From assembly GCA_002914805.1 (NCBI GenBank), contig JXTB01000133.1, positions 500,242 to 564,241 on the forward strand: a stretch of 64,000 nt of DNA, written 5' to 3'. Below the pieces are notes generated by a model. That model was not told the origin of the DNA. It ran no database searches and saw only the letters and a program-made list of their open reading frames with translations. A program made the position numbers and the translations under genes. Shown in pieces: positions 48,401 to 61,568 of this stretch. Source of the stretch: Parasponia andersonii. Lineage: Eukaryota > Streptophyta > Magnoliopsida > Rosales > Cannabaceae. Positions within the stretch are counted from its first letter, which is position 1. Each line of letters begins with the position of its first letter.

Positions 48401-50166
48401 AATTCAGTTGGTAGATTTTATCGTAAAAATATCTAATTAGAGCGGAACGAATCTAATCTATATTAAGTAAATTGAAAAATAAATATATTTAAGTATTTTT
48501 TTTTTCTCTTTGACTCATGTATCTCTTAGTATAAACTTTACTCCATTAGATAAATAAAAACTCTAGCCCAACTAAGTAGCATGTAATTCTCTCTTTTCCA
48601 CCCTCATAATTTACCGCCTCTTCTTAGAACTATATATTTTGGGAGAAAGCTTAGAGTTTAGAAAGTAAGAGTTTAATTATTTATATTATGAGTTTTTATT
48701 TTTTATTTTTTTTCTATTTAAAATATATTAGGAAAAAGTCCCAAATAATTGGCCTATAACCGACAATAAAAACCAATTCAATTTAATTACTAATTGGATT
48801 AGAACAAATCGAATCGATTTTCATATGTAAATTAGATTGAGATTGGATAACAATTTGTTAAAATCAACTTATAATTGGATTAGATAAAATATGGCGAAGA
48901 TATATTAAATTACCGCTGATGAGCACCCCTATTATAATTACATCAGCAACAATGTAGTATATAGGATAATGTCATTTGTGAGCATATAAGATTTTATTTT
49001 TTTTTCCTGAAGGCAAAGAATATAAGATAATTATAAGAACGTAAATTACCACATATATGCATGGAATACGTAACAACTATTTTATTTCATTGGGATCATG
49101 TCAAATAATAATTCCATAAAGATATGCAGAAAGCCATATTTTATTCCAAATATATTTTTATAAACATACGTCCATACAGTTAGGTGCAAGGTTGCACTCA
49201 TTAAAAATTCATACCTGAATGCAATTTAAAAAGGTCAAAATAGGTGGGACCCATATATATATATATATATATCTAATTCTCTTTTAACGTTTTTCTCCAC
49301 TGATATATATTCAAAATCAGCTCTAGCAAATCTTATCTAATGCTTATCCATTAATCACTTCACTAGAAAGTGATTAATTTAGTCCCTATATATAGGTCTC
49401 TAGTTATAGCACCTTCTGTATCCATCTATACATGTTCTAATTTGAACACTGACGTGTAAAAGAGTGAAACCTCGATTGCGATAATAGAAAGCTCTTATTC
49501 TCTATAGTACTCCACGAAGTGAATTAAATCAAGCGTAAGAGTTCATTATTTAAGATTTTGATCTTAAATTTGAATCATATCGAAAATAAGTGTGAAAATT
49601 TAATATTTTAAATAAAATAGAATATATCTCTAATAAAGTGACGATTAGATAATAATATAAATTATTTTTTAATTTATAATAAGTATAATTATTAATTAAA
49701 TCCTACTTTTAAAAAAAAAAAAACATAATACTCCCGTTAGCTTCAGGAACAAGTTTTTTTCTTCTTATTTTTTTTTATAGTTAAATATTTATAGTTTTTC
49801 CTGTATATCATTTTCAAGGTCATGGTAAGAATATTGACAGTTGTCAATGTGATTAACGGGCATTTATGACCAATTGGAAAATGGTTTGTGATGGATAAAA
49901 GCATAATGTAACATGATCAAAAAGTAGCTCAATAATGGTTATACAGCTTTGTATTTCGATTGGCAGAGTCACCAATGCGGAGAAATAGTCGATAAAGGGA
50001 ATCAACCAGAATTGATTTGAGATTGAATTTCAGCTGTGACAACATTTGGCTATAGTATGGTGATATGTGGGAAAACCATGCAAATTGCATTTATATTACT
50101 TCAAGAATATCTCTTTAAGATTCGTGTATTTTAGAACTTTTTTTTACCTTTATATATAAATAAATC
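45415..50166. other. Intergenic DNA, no gene recognised
   Basis: Mostly AT-rich unique-looking sequence. A single N is at 45997. A short GC-rich patch at about 47520-47575 holds three tandem CTCGCCCC words. The stretch about 48290-48935 begins and ends with AGTGCTCA / TGAGCACCCCT, possibly an old inverted-repeat element with repeated AATTGGATTAGA words, but I cannot find its target duplication. Confidence 0.5.
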
Positions 50167-50678
50167 CAGTGAGGGACCCGGAAATTTATTCCAAGATGGG
50201 CATAAAAAAATCAAAATTTTTTGCTACAAAAAATTATTTGTTATTATATAAAAATTTACACACTAGTGAAAAATAAAAAATGATATAAAATTTACAAACA
50301 GGTCATCACATAACTATAAAATTCATAGGTTCATAATCAAATACACTTTACAAAACTTAAGAAAATACAAATGTAAAATATTAAGATAATTTTATCAATA
50401 TATATATATATAAACACACCCAAAGTTCACATGCATATATTCAAAGAAAAATTTGTTTTTTCAATTTTAAGTGTGCCTAATATAAAATGATATGATAGCT
50501 GCTAATTTTTAATAATAAATTCTAGGAAAGAATGTAATTAAGACAATTGCTAATTTTTTACGGATATATCCTAATATACGTAATATGAAAATATATAATA
50601 TATAGATATAAAACGATGTAAGTTTTCACAAATCCGGGGGGCACATGCCCCCTTGCCTTAACGTTATGTCCGCCTCTG
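50167..50678. mobile_element. hAT-like non-autonomous element
   Basis: 512 bp. The left end is CAGTGAGGGACCCGG and the right end, read inward, is CAGAGGCGGACATAACG; CAG-GGCGGA ends are typical of plant hAT elements. Flanking 8-mers AATAAATC (50159-50166) and GATAAATC (50679-50686) agree at 7 of 8 bases, the hAT target length. The interior has no coding frame. Confidence 0.7.
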
Positions 50679-50686
50679 GATAAATC

Positions 50687-51107
50687 TCGGCAATATAGTT
50701 TGATGCCAAAAAAAAGTATAAAAGAAAATAAGAAAGGGGATATTGGGGTTTTAAAAAGGTGATTGGTCTTCAATTAAGTTTATGGGCAAAAAATAATTGG
50801 TCGATTTACAATGAAAATTCTTTTATTAAGTTAATCATTAGAGTAATAAGTACGGATAGAAAAAAAAAAAAAAAAAGAAACAGTACATGCATATGAATTT
50901 TAATTTTAATTGTAACTAAGAGACGATAACTAATGGGGAACAAAATGTATGACCTGAAAAAACATCCTGATTATTAGGAGAAACCAAGTGAAAAACAAAC
51001 TTTTAAGTGCTTGTTCATTAATTAAAAGCTACAAAGACATTTGGACAACTGTTTATAATTTATCGCTGTCATTATTAACTTAAGTAATGAGTCATTTCAA
51101 TACCAAC

Positions 51108-51141
<34 letters not shown>

Positions 51142-51780
51142 GCATGTTTGGCGCACTGTCATAAAACATCAAGCATGCATATATATGTATCTTATAATTT
51201 CTGGAGAGTAACACCAGGGACATTTAAATGATTCATCAAATTATGGTAACAAATAATATAGCAGTACTGCCAATACATCGATATGCTAAACAACTAATTA
51301 ATGAATTATTCAATTTATTTGTGCCAATATATAGTTTAACCAGCTGTTTTATAATTCAATGGCTATATCAGTTGATGTGAAATTTTGATAAACTACGTGT
51401 ACCTTAAAGTATTAATCATTATTAAGTTTCCAGCAAAAAATGATACATATATGTCGTCATGTTGTATTAATGTAAAATATCAATTGGTCAGGTGTAAAAA
51501 TGTAATTTAGAAATTTCAAAAAAAAGATATGCAATTTAGATGGAGGTGTGTGGAAGGCTTCAATATATTATAAATTAGATATATGAACAAAATTTTTGTG
51601 TAACTCACCGTTTAAGTACTCTTGCTTGATTAAAATTTTTCCCATGATTTTTGATAGGTTTAAACGAGGCTAATTATGTTAGATATACGTTCAAAAAGAT
51701 TGTTTGCAGGACATGACCTTCTTTTCTGTTTTTTCCTCTTTTTACTTTTGAATATAAACGGCTTCTCAAAGAAATATTAT
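50687..51780. other. AT-rich intergenic DNA
   Basis: Nothing recognisable. Poly(A) near 50862 and (TA)n at about 51110-51140. Confidence 0.5.
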
Positions 51781-52545
51781 TAATCGAATCAAAAAATTTC
51801 AAAATATAATATACACATAAAATTATACTTTCAAACTCTTTAAAAAAAATAGACGAAAAAATAGATTACAAACACGACTAGAAACAAATGTGTGGATTAC
51901 TCTAATTTTTTAAGAGAATGAGATAACAAAGACCATCAGCAATTTATTGCCTTCAACACTTATTCCTGGTTATATTCTTGGTAGTGTAGACTATATAAGG
52001 CTAGCACAAATTAAGATCCATACTCGTGGAAAAGAAAACAAAACAAAAACTAGTTACTAAACAGATTTAGATCTAAAAAGAAATCTCATATTTAATATCT
52101 AGACCAAACTAAAATCCACATAAAATGTGGTACTACAAATCAGATCAAGATCTAAATTTATTAATCGAATCAAAAAGTTTCAAAATACAATATATACATA
52201 AAATTATAATTTCAAACTCCTCAAAAAAAAATAGACGAAAAAATAGATTACAAACACAACTAGAAACAAATGTGTGGATTACTCTAATTCTTCAAAAGAA
52301 AGAGATAACAATGACCATCAGCAATTTATTACCTTCAACACTTGCTCCTCGTTATATTTTTGGTAGTGTAGACTATATGAGGCTAGCATAAATTAAGATC
52401 TATACTCGTGGAAAAGAAAACAAAATAAAAACTGGTTACTAAACAGATTTAGATCTAAAAAGAAATCTCATATTTAATATCTAGACCAAACTAAAATCAC
52501 ATAAAATGTGGTACTACAAATCAGATCTAGATCTAGATTTATTAA
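51781..52545. repeat. Tandem duplication, 2 x about 381 bp
   Basis: Copy 1 begins TAATCGAATCAAAAAATTTC at 51781 and copy 2 at 52162. They correspond along their whole length, with scattered differences (for example CTTATTCCTGGTTAT against CTTGCTCCTCGTTAT). An 88-codon frame at 52125-52391 straddles the copies and is unlikely to be a gene. Confidence 0.9.
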
Positions 52546-52853
52546 AACTAGAAAAGAAAAAAAAAAAAAAAAAAAGAAGCACAGAGAATGATGAAGAAGA
52601 GGGTGAGGAAAAGAGGCCGGAGAAATAAAAAAGAAGACCCCCTCTACGGTTTCCAAATGAGAAGATGCTAGTTTTTTTGTCTGGAAGAGATGCAAATAAA
52701 GAGAAAGACTAGAGTTTTTTTTCGCAGTTGATTATTCGATCTTTGAGGACATGACCTTCTGGATATACCCTACTGGAATTCTCGTTTTGTTCCATTTTCT
52801 TTTGTCATTTCGGTTATTTTTGTAGTTGCATCTTTATTGTTGATTTTGCTTTG

Positions 52854-52969
52854 TAATTTTTTTAAATGATATGCTTATTTCACTTTAATGGGAATCACTC
52901 ATGTGGTATTATAATTTTTTTAAATGATATGCTTATTTCACTTTAATGGGAATCACTTCTGTGGTATTA
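52854..52969. repeat. Tandem duplication, 2 x 58 bp
   Basis: TAATTTTTTTAAATGATATG... at 52854-52911 and 52912-52969, differing at very few bases. Confidence 0.9.
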
Positions 52970-53366
52970 GTATATTGTTGCCATTGAGATGTTTACTTAA
53001 ATTTTGGAATGAAAATATGCATGGTGCCCCCAACCCTTATAGAATGACAAATACCTAGGCACATTTTTCGCATTAAGGCGCCCTTTTTTTAAGTAGTTTT
53101 TTAAATATAGATTTACCGTTAATGATCTTCTTAGTTGTCTATGCCATTGCTATTTCATCCATAATGTTGTACGCCTCATCCCCGACTTTAAGAAATATTT
53201 CTGGCAAAGAACTAAGACCCGAACAAAAATATTGTATTATAGCTTACTTTCTCTTACTATTGCACTTTTTTTTTCAATTTTTTGATTAATCATTCATTTG
53301 AGTTAAGAAAAGAACCACCCTAATTTTGACGTATACTTAGACCTAATTTTACAAAGGGACTAGAAA

Positions 53367-53694
53367 GACCTTGTTTGGAACTAGATTTTTGGAATAATAG
53401 AAAAAAAAAGTTCCAATGGATTCCACTTATTCTTGTTTGGATTCAAATAAAAATTGAGGAAAAAAATTCAGGAGAGAGCAAGAGCTAGATTTGATATCAT
53501 TTTTTGGTATATAGATTTTTGACTAACTGAGGAAAGAGAAAAATCTGAGAATAAGATTCTATATAATTTTAGAAAATATAAAATCTGAGACTAAGATTCT
53601 ATATAATTTTGGAAAAATATTTTCTGCTTTCTTTTTCCTTGACTTTTCCCTCATAAATTTTTTTCGCAAATTTCAAACAGAGCCTTAAAATTCA
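53367..53694. mobile_element. Tourist/Harbinger-like MITE (weak candidate)
   Basis: Left end GACCTTGTTTGGAACTAG; right end, read inward, GGCTCTGTTTGAAATTTG. The shared G-C-TTGTTTG-AA pattern is common in these MITEs. The right flank is TTA but the left flank is not, so the target duplication is unconfirmed. An inner 45-bp unit is duplicated around 53535-53620. Confidence 0.4.
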
Positions 53695-55570
53695 AAAAAG
53701 AAAGAAAAAAATCGAAATATTAGTGTGTCTATAGATAAATACAAAAGTTAGATTTTATCTTTACCTCTGCTTCTAGCTAGTATATGTACTTTTCTTCTAA
53801 CTAGTTGTGCTGAAAATTTCACCCGAAAAAAATAAGGACTGACCAGCACTATAATAGTATTGTGGCAATGACACTAACTTCGCAATAGATCGGGAGTTTA
53901 TTGTGATGACATTAGCTTCCGGTGACGATACATTTTAGGGCTAATGGCATGCCCAAACAATGCCAATATTTTCACTATTTTGGCTATACGAATGATATTG
54001 TTGTTGCTATAGGTATAATTAAAAAGCAAAATTAAATAAAGAAAACATAAAATTGAAAGAAAATTATTTTAAAGAAAAATAAAGGGAAAAATACCTGGTC
54101 ACCACCTAGGATCCCAATCTTTTCATGATGTATCACATGGATCCCCAATTCTTTGTAGCTTTTGACTCTTCATTCTTGCCATTTTGTTTCTATTAGGTCC
54201 TCTTTTGTCATTTCCGTCCAAAAGGGCAGTCGAACATCGTGTGCATAACACATGCTCGGTCTGATCGACAGGGGTATAACATGGAAAGAAAAATGAAAGC
54301 TTCAAGAAACCATCTATTTTTATGAGTTCAGAGAGCTTTGCACCATTAAAGCTTGAGCCAAGAGGAAAATGGAAACTGGATTCTGCATGTATGGTAATTA
54401 AGTTAAAATGAAGACGTCATAGAAACATATAAACCCAGTTAGAAAGTTTTTCTCATGCTATATACTCAAAATGGTAAAAAATGTTGTGCAGTTGGAATCT
54501 GATATACAAAGATATGGGATTTTTAATATAAATGTAGACTTTGAAGAGTGAACAAAGGACGTTTAAATCTAATCATAATGAAGAAAATTAAAAACAAATG
54601 TTTTTTTTTTTTTTTCTTTCTTTGAGACAAATAAAGGCAAACAAATGAAATCCCATTCATAGCGGGTGAAAATAATATAGATATAGTTGCACCAAAATAT
54701 TTATTGCGAATCGATAAGTATTCATCTTTTTGTATATAATACAAAATAAAGTTATCTAACAAAAGTGTCTTTTTTTTTTTTCATATTAATGAAACTTTCA
54801 GGAAAAAATAAATATCATGGCTTATACGAACCCAAAAACTTCCGTTCTACTCCAAATTTCATACAGTTAATATTCATCTAGAGTTTTATATGGCTCCTGT
54901 TTGAACTTACCACGTCGTCAAGTGATGCAGTCGCATACTTCCCTGATCCCTATATCATTACGTCTGATTCTTTCTCCCTGTTTTTCTACTTCTTCCTTGC
55001 CATTTGCTGACGCCATAAGTTTTTGGGGCAATGGGTTCTCTTAAGATTCAATTTAAGAAATTGGAGTATGAAATAACTTAAATTTTTTACCCCAATCACA
55101 GCTTCGTTGATAAAAACAAGCAGATCTGCAATCCTTTTCTTTGATTTTGTGCAAACTTGAAATCCCTAATATTCCCCATTTCCTCCCTACCTTAACTAGA
55201 ATGATGACCTTTAAAAATTCCATTGGCGTTTTATTTTTCTTTTTTTTTTTCACTTCTTTCCTTTCCAGGTTATATAGTTACCATACTGAGCACACGCTGG
55301 GCATGTGATGTTTGACAATCATTTTGGATGGAGATGGTAAAAAAGGATCTAAATCAAACAAAATATTAAGATTGGGAGTTAAAAACTACCCAAAAAAAAA
55401 AAAAGAATAGTGTGATATACCGTAGAAAGTGGGACCTAGATGATATTAACCCTTTATAGTATAATGTGTATTTGATTTTTGTAGGAATTTTTGTGGAGTA
55501 TTTGTCTAAAGACTAAACGAGTTGAGTTAGATTTCTAATTTGTGAATTTTTTTGTTGATTCTTTTTGGAT
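53695..55570. other. Intergenic DNA with possible cryptic minus-strand exons
   Basis: Bases 53830-54010 have a CACTATAATAG start and repeated GTGACGAT/GTGATGACATT words like a CACTA subterminal region. On the minus strand a perfect donor (GACGTG/GTAAGTTC, about 54915) and a CCAG/GTATTT donor (about 54098) suggest transcription, but the frames around them are short and broken. No gene is called. Confidence 0.35.
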
Positions 55571-55842
55571 AAGTGGAATGTTTTTAGGATCGTGATTTTG
55601 TGATTTTGGTATGTTATTTTGTGGATGTGGTATTTTTTAATGATTGTTAGATTGGTGAAATCGTTATTTGAAATTGAAGATTTCGAAATTTGTTTGTGGT
55701 ATATATAAGTGGAATGTTTTTAGGATCGTGATTTTGTGATTTTGGTATGTTATTTTGTGGATGTGGTATTTTTTAATGATTGTTAGATTGGTGAAATCGT
55801 TATTTGAAATTGAAGATTTCGAAATTTGTTTGTGGTATATTT
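55571..55842. repeat. Perfect tandem duplication, 2 x 136 bp
   Basis: Bases 55571-55706 and 55707-55842 look identical throughout, so the duplication is recent. It sits about 50 bp before the start of the old solo LTR. Confidence 0.95.
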
Positions 55843-55894
55843 GATATTTGTTTGTATACGTGGGTGGTTTGTGTATAAGAAATTCGGTCTTATA

Positions 55895-58674
55895 TGTAAA
55901 ATCTGAAACTTTTAAGGGTAAAAAAGACTTTTTAAGGACCAATGGCATTATGTAAATAAGTGTTTTGGGAATAAAATAATAAAAATATCTAGAATTTAAA
56001 AAATCAGGTGCAATAGCTTTTTAAAATTGCATAAAAGGGCTTCTGATTTCATTTCTTCTTCAAGTTTGGTCCTTGAGAGTACCAAGATGCCAGTTTCTGC
56101 TGAGCTCCGCCGCCTCCACATGCCGATGCCATTGGACCCATGTGCCAGCCTGCTGAAAGATCGATCACCGATGAACCCAATGCCATCGATGTCGTCGCAT
56201 TTGACTATCGGACGCCAAACTCATGGTTTTCCAGCTATCGGTGCGTTGTCCAATCTTCAACCACCTCACCGATAGCGCATGCAACTCTCTCTCGTCATCG
56301 TCGACCTCCTTCAAGTAGTTGCACAGTCTAATTTATCTCTGATAAGATTTTCACTATTTTTATTATTTTTACCAACCTTACAAAAAATTATATTTACGTA
56401 ATTATTTTAGCTAAGTAATTTATTTATCTCAGATAAATATATGAGGTGAAAAAAGGTTATAAATCATAAATAATTATGGTTGGCAAAAGTTAAAATAATA
56501 TTCGAAACTATGTTAATTTTCGAATTAAAAAAATATGTTATTTTTCTAATTTAGAATGAAAGTGATATCTTTGCAAAACTAAATAGTATGTTACTATTCA
56601 GACTTGGGCCTTGGGCTGAGATTAGAAAACTATTACTTTCCGAAATATTATTGCAACACTGACATTTTTTACAAATGATCAGTGAAATTTACACTTTTTC
56701 AAATATTTTTGAAATAATATTTTCCTAAATAATTCTGTAATAGTGATTATTTCTTAAATATTTTAGGAAAGTAATATTGTTACAAATAATTAGCAAAAAA
56801 GATATTTTTCTAAATATTTTAGAAAAGTGGAAATTTTTTAGATTAATTTCAAAAAGAGACATTTTTTAATTCTCGGATTTAAAGCTCGTTTAACGTTCAG
56901 AATCTCAAAATTGAATTCTGACTTCAAATGTGAATTTAATGAGGTCAAGAAACGGGTTTTGATATATAATATTCCTATGTTTCGAAATTGCCAAATTTCG
57001 AGACTCGTGAGTAGTGTCATTTTGTGTGTCACATGGCGGGTTCTACACTGGGTCCCACTTTTGAAAAATTATATGTCTAACCTAGTATTTTTGGATGCTC
57101 TGAATTTAGTGGTGATCTTCGTTTCTTTATCTTAGGCTCTGGTAAAAAAGTTACTTATTCAAGTGGATTTACTGAGATCCTGAAACAGTTGTTTGAACAC
57201 TCAAATAACCAACGGGAGTTTCTTCGGGCGTCTTTAGCTTAGTATAGCTACCATATTGACGTATGGGGTTCAATTACCTGATTTCATATCTGTTTTGATT
57301 TGTAATTGCATTTAAACTGATTTTATGATAATTTGATAAACTGTTAAAACATGTTAGATTATATTGAGATTAGACTGTGTGGATTTTTATACTTATTATT
57401 ATATTGTGATTATATGATAAAAAGCGATGTGTTGCTTATATTACAGTAAATCCCAATATAATGCCAAGTAAGACTTTAAAGTATGATTTGATTCATGGAT
57501 GTATGGTTATTTTGAACTTTTATATGTTGCATATACTATAGGATCACACATGAGCTATGAGCTATGAGCGTTACATTGCAAGCAAAGAAAGTTTTACAAT
57601 GCTTGGTTCAAATAATGGATACAGTTTCATATTTAGATTGGGGACATTTAAGAGAGTGGTCGATATTTTAAAGCCATTAAATTTATAATGCCAAGTAAGA
57701 CTTTAAAGTATGATTTGATTCATGGATGTATGGTTATTTTGAACTTTTATATGTTGCATATACTATAGGATCACACACTTGAATTCCATTATTGTATTAT
57801 AGCAGTTTAGATCGATGGCGAGTTGCTGCAGTACTAAGTAAAAGACCTAGACCTATGCGCAAGTTTTTGGTTGATACACTTGCAGGTAATGTTAAAATGC
57901 TAGGTACATCTGCTACAGATGTATTACAGGATCGTGATGAGTGGATGAGAGCCCACTCATTTATATTGGTTGATGTATGATATGTATAATCATGTGTTTC
58001 TGATTTTAGTTTTGAATATGTGAATATTCTGGATATCAATTGTTTTAGAAACTTGGTTTATAAATGGATTTTGGAAAACGTATTAACCATACAGATATAG
58101 TAAAATTACATCCATTTAACAAGGTAATTGAATTTCTACTAAGTATATGAATGCTCACATCTCTACTTCTCCCACTTTCAGGTATTTATCTAATAAAGGT
58201 AATAATCTCGGTAGTTAAACAAGCTACAAAACTTATACTTGTAGTTCTACTCTTAATCCCTAGTGGTATTTATACTATTTTGTCTTTCCTTATTCAATTA
58301 TTTAGCCGAGATTAATAAGTGAATGTATAAGGATGATTTTATTGTTAATTTGAGAACTTGAAATCACAAACGATTTTATATAATATATTTTGGACATTGA
58401 ACTAAAAATTTCAATTAAACTCAATTTATCAAAGTTTATGATCTCTTAATAAGTTTCCAAAAAAGATAGCTAGAAATTTTCTTAAACTCTGATAGGTATT
58501 TTTCTTAAGTAATTAAAACTAATAAGCGTTTTAATGATTATAGAATTTACAATGATTTAAGGATCAAAACGAAATTATCTAATACTTGATTTCTCTTAAA
58601 ATTTTGTAAAATATTTTATTATATTTTCACATAAAATTACTAAAAATCACGGATTTAAATTTTCGATCGTGACA
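55895..58674 (+). mobile_element. Old, diverged solo LTR of the 43221-45414 family
   Basis: Starts TGTAAAATCTGAAACTTT and ends TTTTCGATCGTGACA, like the complete copy. Internal landmarks appear in the same order: a GC-rich leader (56050-56310), TTATATGTCTAACCTAG (about 57068), and ACTATAGGATCACACATGAG (about 57535). Flanking 5-mers TTATA (55890-55894) and TTAGA (58675-58679) agree at 4 of 5 bases. It is about 2.8 kb, longer than the other copy partly through an internal duplication. Frames at 56027-56331 and 57792-57980 lie within the LTR and are not genes. Confidence 0.7.
57457..57777. repeat. 94-bp direct repeat inside the old solo LTR, 227 bp apart
   Basis: TATAATGCCAAGTAAGACTT... at 57457-57550 recurs without visible change at 57684-57777. 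The host LTR is heavily diverged, so this copying is much younger than the insertion. Confidence 0.9.
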
Positions 58675-58679
58675 TTAGA

Positions 58680-61518
58680 AGTGGGCTTTAGGTTGATTGA
58701 CATAGGGCTTGAATTTTTTGTATTTGGGGATTTTGGTTATTGTGTAGGTTTTTATGAGGTTTTAATTGTGTTAAGGTTTATATGATTTAGAATTTGAGTG
58801 TGTGGTTTAATTCAAAAAGTGCTTTGAGTTCAGGAAATGTGATATATGAGTCTGAGATTTGTGGTTTGTGGCTTGATTTTAGGATTCGAGATTTGACTTT
58901 GGAATTGTTAGGATACGTAAGAATTTTTCATTGCTTTATTATAAATATGTGAAATTGTGGATGAATATATAGATGACAATGTATGAAAATGTGTTTATGG
59001 TTGTAGTTATATTAGTGAAAGTTGGAAATATATTTGTGGTTATGCATATATGTGGTTGGTTATATATTTGGTTTTTTGGATTCCATTTTTGTTGTATTTG
59101 TGAATATTGGTTATATATATTATGTTTGATTTTATAATATGGACTTGTAGATTTAGGGGGGAAAAAAGGTAATGTAATTAACAAAAGCATTAACAGATAA
59201 GAAAGAATTAACAGAAGCAATAAAAAGTAAGAAATAATTATGGATAATAACTAATATATATATATATATAATATGTAAGTAATAAATAAATTAATAACGA
59301 AATAAGAAAATAGTAAAGAACTAAACCTAAATTTGAATAATTAAAAAAAGCAAGAAAAATTAATAAATAATTATTGATAATAATTAAAATTTTATGTATT
59401 ATATAAATTTAATTAAAACTAAATAAAAAATAAAAAACCTAAATTTGAATATTGCAAAAAAAAGCAATAAAAATTAAAAAATAATTATTGATAATAATTA
59501 AAACTATATGTAATTTCTAAGTAATAGATATATTAATAATGATTAAGAAAAAAATAAATAACAAAATCAGTCATAATTAAAATTTAATAATGAACAAAAT
59601 AAATAAATAAAATAGAAACAACAACCTAAAACTTCGATTTGGGCACACATATGTGGCTTTTTTTTTTTGCATGAATGCATTCACGCTTCACTATATTTTA
59701 ACCTCAGACCGGCCCGTTCAGGGTTGGTGACTTTTATCGTTGTCACTTAGTTGAGATCTTAAATGGGTCATCTGCCTTTGAATAGTCCCGTTTGGACAAT
59801 TTGGATGTTCTTTTTATATTTTATATGTAGCTTTGTCTTGTTATTCGCATATGTACTATATATAATACAAGTTGCACATTTATGGGAGATTGTAGGAGAT
59901 GCAGTTGAAATTTCTGTGTGAATGAAACAATAATGTGGATTTAGAAACATACAATAGGTAAAGAACAATCCTGAACGCAGTATGTTCTTAGGCTTTAGAA
60001 TTGGAGTGAAAAGATAGATTTAGGATACTTTGTACTCATGCATATTACATGTATGCTTGTACATTAAGAAATTTGTTATTTTTTGAAACAGTCATAAGAT
60101 GACAACTGAAAAGAGTTAGACGAAATTGAGATGTCGTACGTCCCTATAGTACTTGTCTGGCATTGAGGATTTTATTGATAGGCAAAAAATTTTGTGGACA
60201 ATCAAGTACAGGCTAAGATACATTGGTTTTGAAAATGTTTGCAACAGAAAAATATGAACTATAAAAAAATTGTAATATAATAATAGTTCATATGAATACC
60301 AAGATCTTAACTTAATATGTTAGTTCAATAAATATGACGAGAGAATAAAAGATTTACCTCTTAAAGTGATTAGGACGATTCCAAATTTTCCAAATTTTCT
60401 TCTTTGACTCTTTTAAATCTTCTAGACTATGACTCGTACGAAGGACCGGACATGTAGGTCTATGGAAGAGAATAGGAGTTTCTATAATGATGGATGTTTT
60501 TTCTTATTCTTGCTTTTGGTCTCAATACATGAGAGCAAAACTTTTCTCTCTAGAAAACTATGGAAAAACTATGTGTGTAGAAAAACTAACTACCACTTAT
60601 ATATATATATACGAGTGAGGGAGAAGAATCCACTCCTTCTCCCTGTTTCCTTTTTCTACGAAAAACTATCTAATAGTTTCTCCTTTTTATAAGACACTAT
60701 CTAATAGTATTTTACTATTTTTAAACATTATCTAATAATATTTTTATTTATCTAGAAACTAAGATTTAATAATTTAATAATTACATAAATGTTAGTAAAT
60801 ATATATTTTAATTATTTAATAATTAAAGGACGACTACTTGATAATTATAAAATACCTAATCTTATTAGATAATTATCACCATAATCAAAATTAATTATTT
60901 AATTATTTATCTAATCTTAGTATTCACTTGGTGAATTGTTAATTTTGTCGAAATGGTCAAAGTAAAATTATCAACAATATTATTCCACGATAGAAAGAGA
61001 GTAACTTAAAAGTAAATAAGTATTGGAAGAGTATTATAATAATTTCAGTTATCAACAATTGCATTGTATCGAGATTTCATATGTGGTATAGAATATACTA
61101 AATGGATAGTTTTATTCACTACTAGTTGATTAAATCTTTATAAAAATTATGATACTTAATCTAAGAGTAATCTAAAAGTGCACTATTGTATCTTTATTGG
61201 AGTAACTCATTTATTAATAGTAATTAGATAAATACCACAATAAAATTATTATAATATTTGTTCCACTATTGGAACTTAGGTTATTTGGATCTAGTAGGTC
61301 AATTGTTTAGCTCAACAAAACTCATTAGTTGTTAGTATTAGTGAAAGTAATTTCAGAAACTATATAAAATAAGAATTCTATGCAGCATTTTGGTATTTTT
61401 ATAAAGATGTAACAATAGCTATGCAATATTATAAAAGTACACATAAAAAACTCAAATTGGAGAAAAAAGTCCAATCCTGAGTGGATTAGCTCAGGATTAG
61501 GTTAAGAGTGTAGGCCTC

Positions 61519-61568
<50 letters not shown>

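Noticed and set aside
48290-48935. Possible inverted-repeat transposon
   Set aside because: Only about ten terminal bases match and no target duplication could be found.
52125-52391. 88-codon plus-strand frame
   Set aside because: It straddles a tandem duplication boundary, has no motif, and the homologous part of the other copy is not open in the same way.
56027-56331. GC-richer plus-strand frames of 63-82 codons
   Set aside because: They occupy the leader position of the old solo LTR and show no domain.
57792-57980. 62-codon frame with protein-like composition
   Set aside because: It lies inside the old solo LTR and no family is recognisable.
60757-60917. AT-rich inverted repeat as a MITE
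   Set aside because: Composition alone (TAATTAAT words) makes such pairing likely; no target duplication seen.
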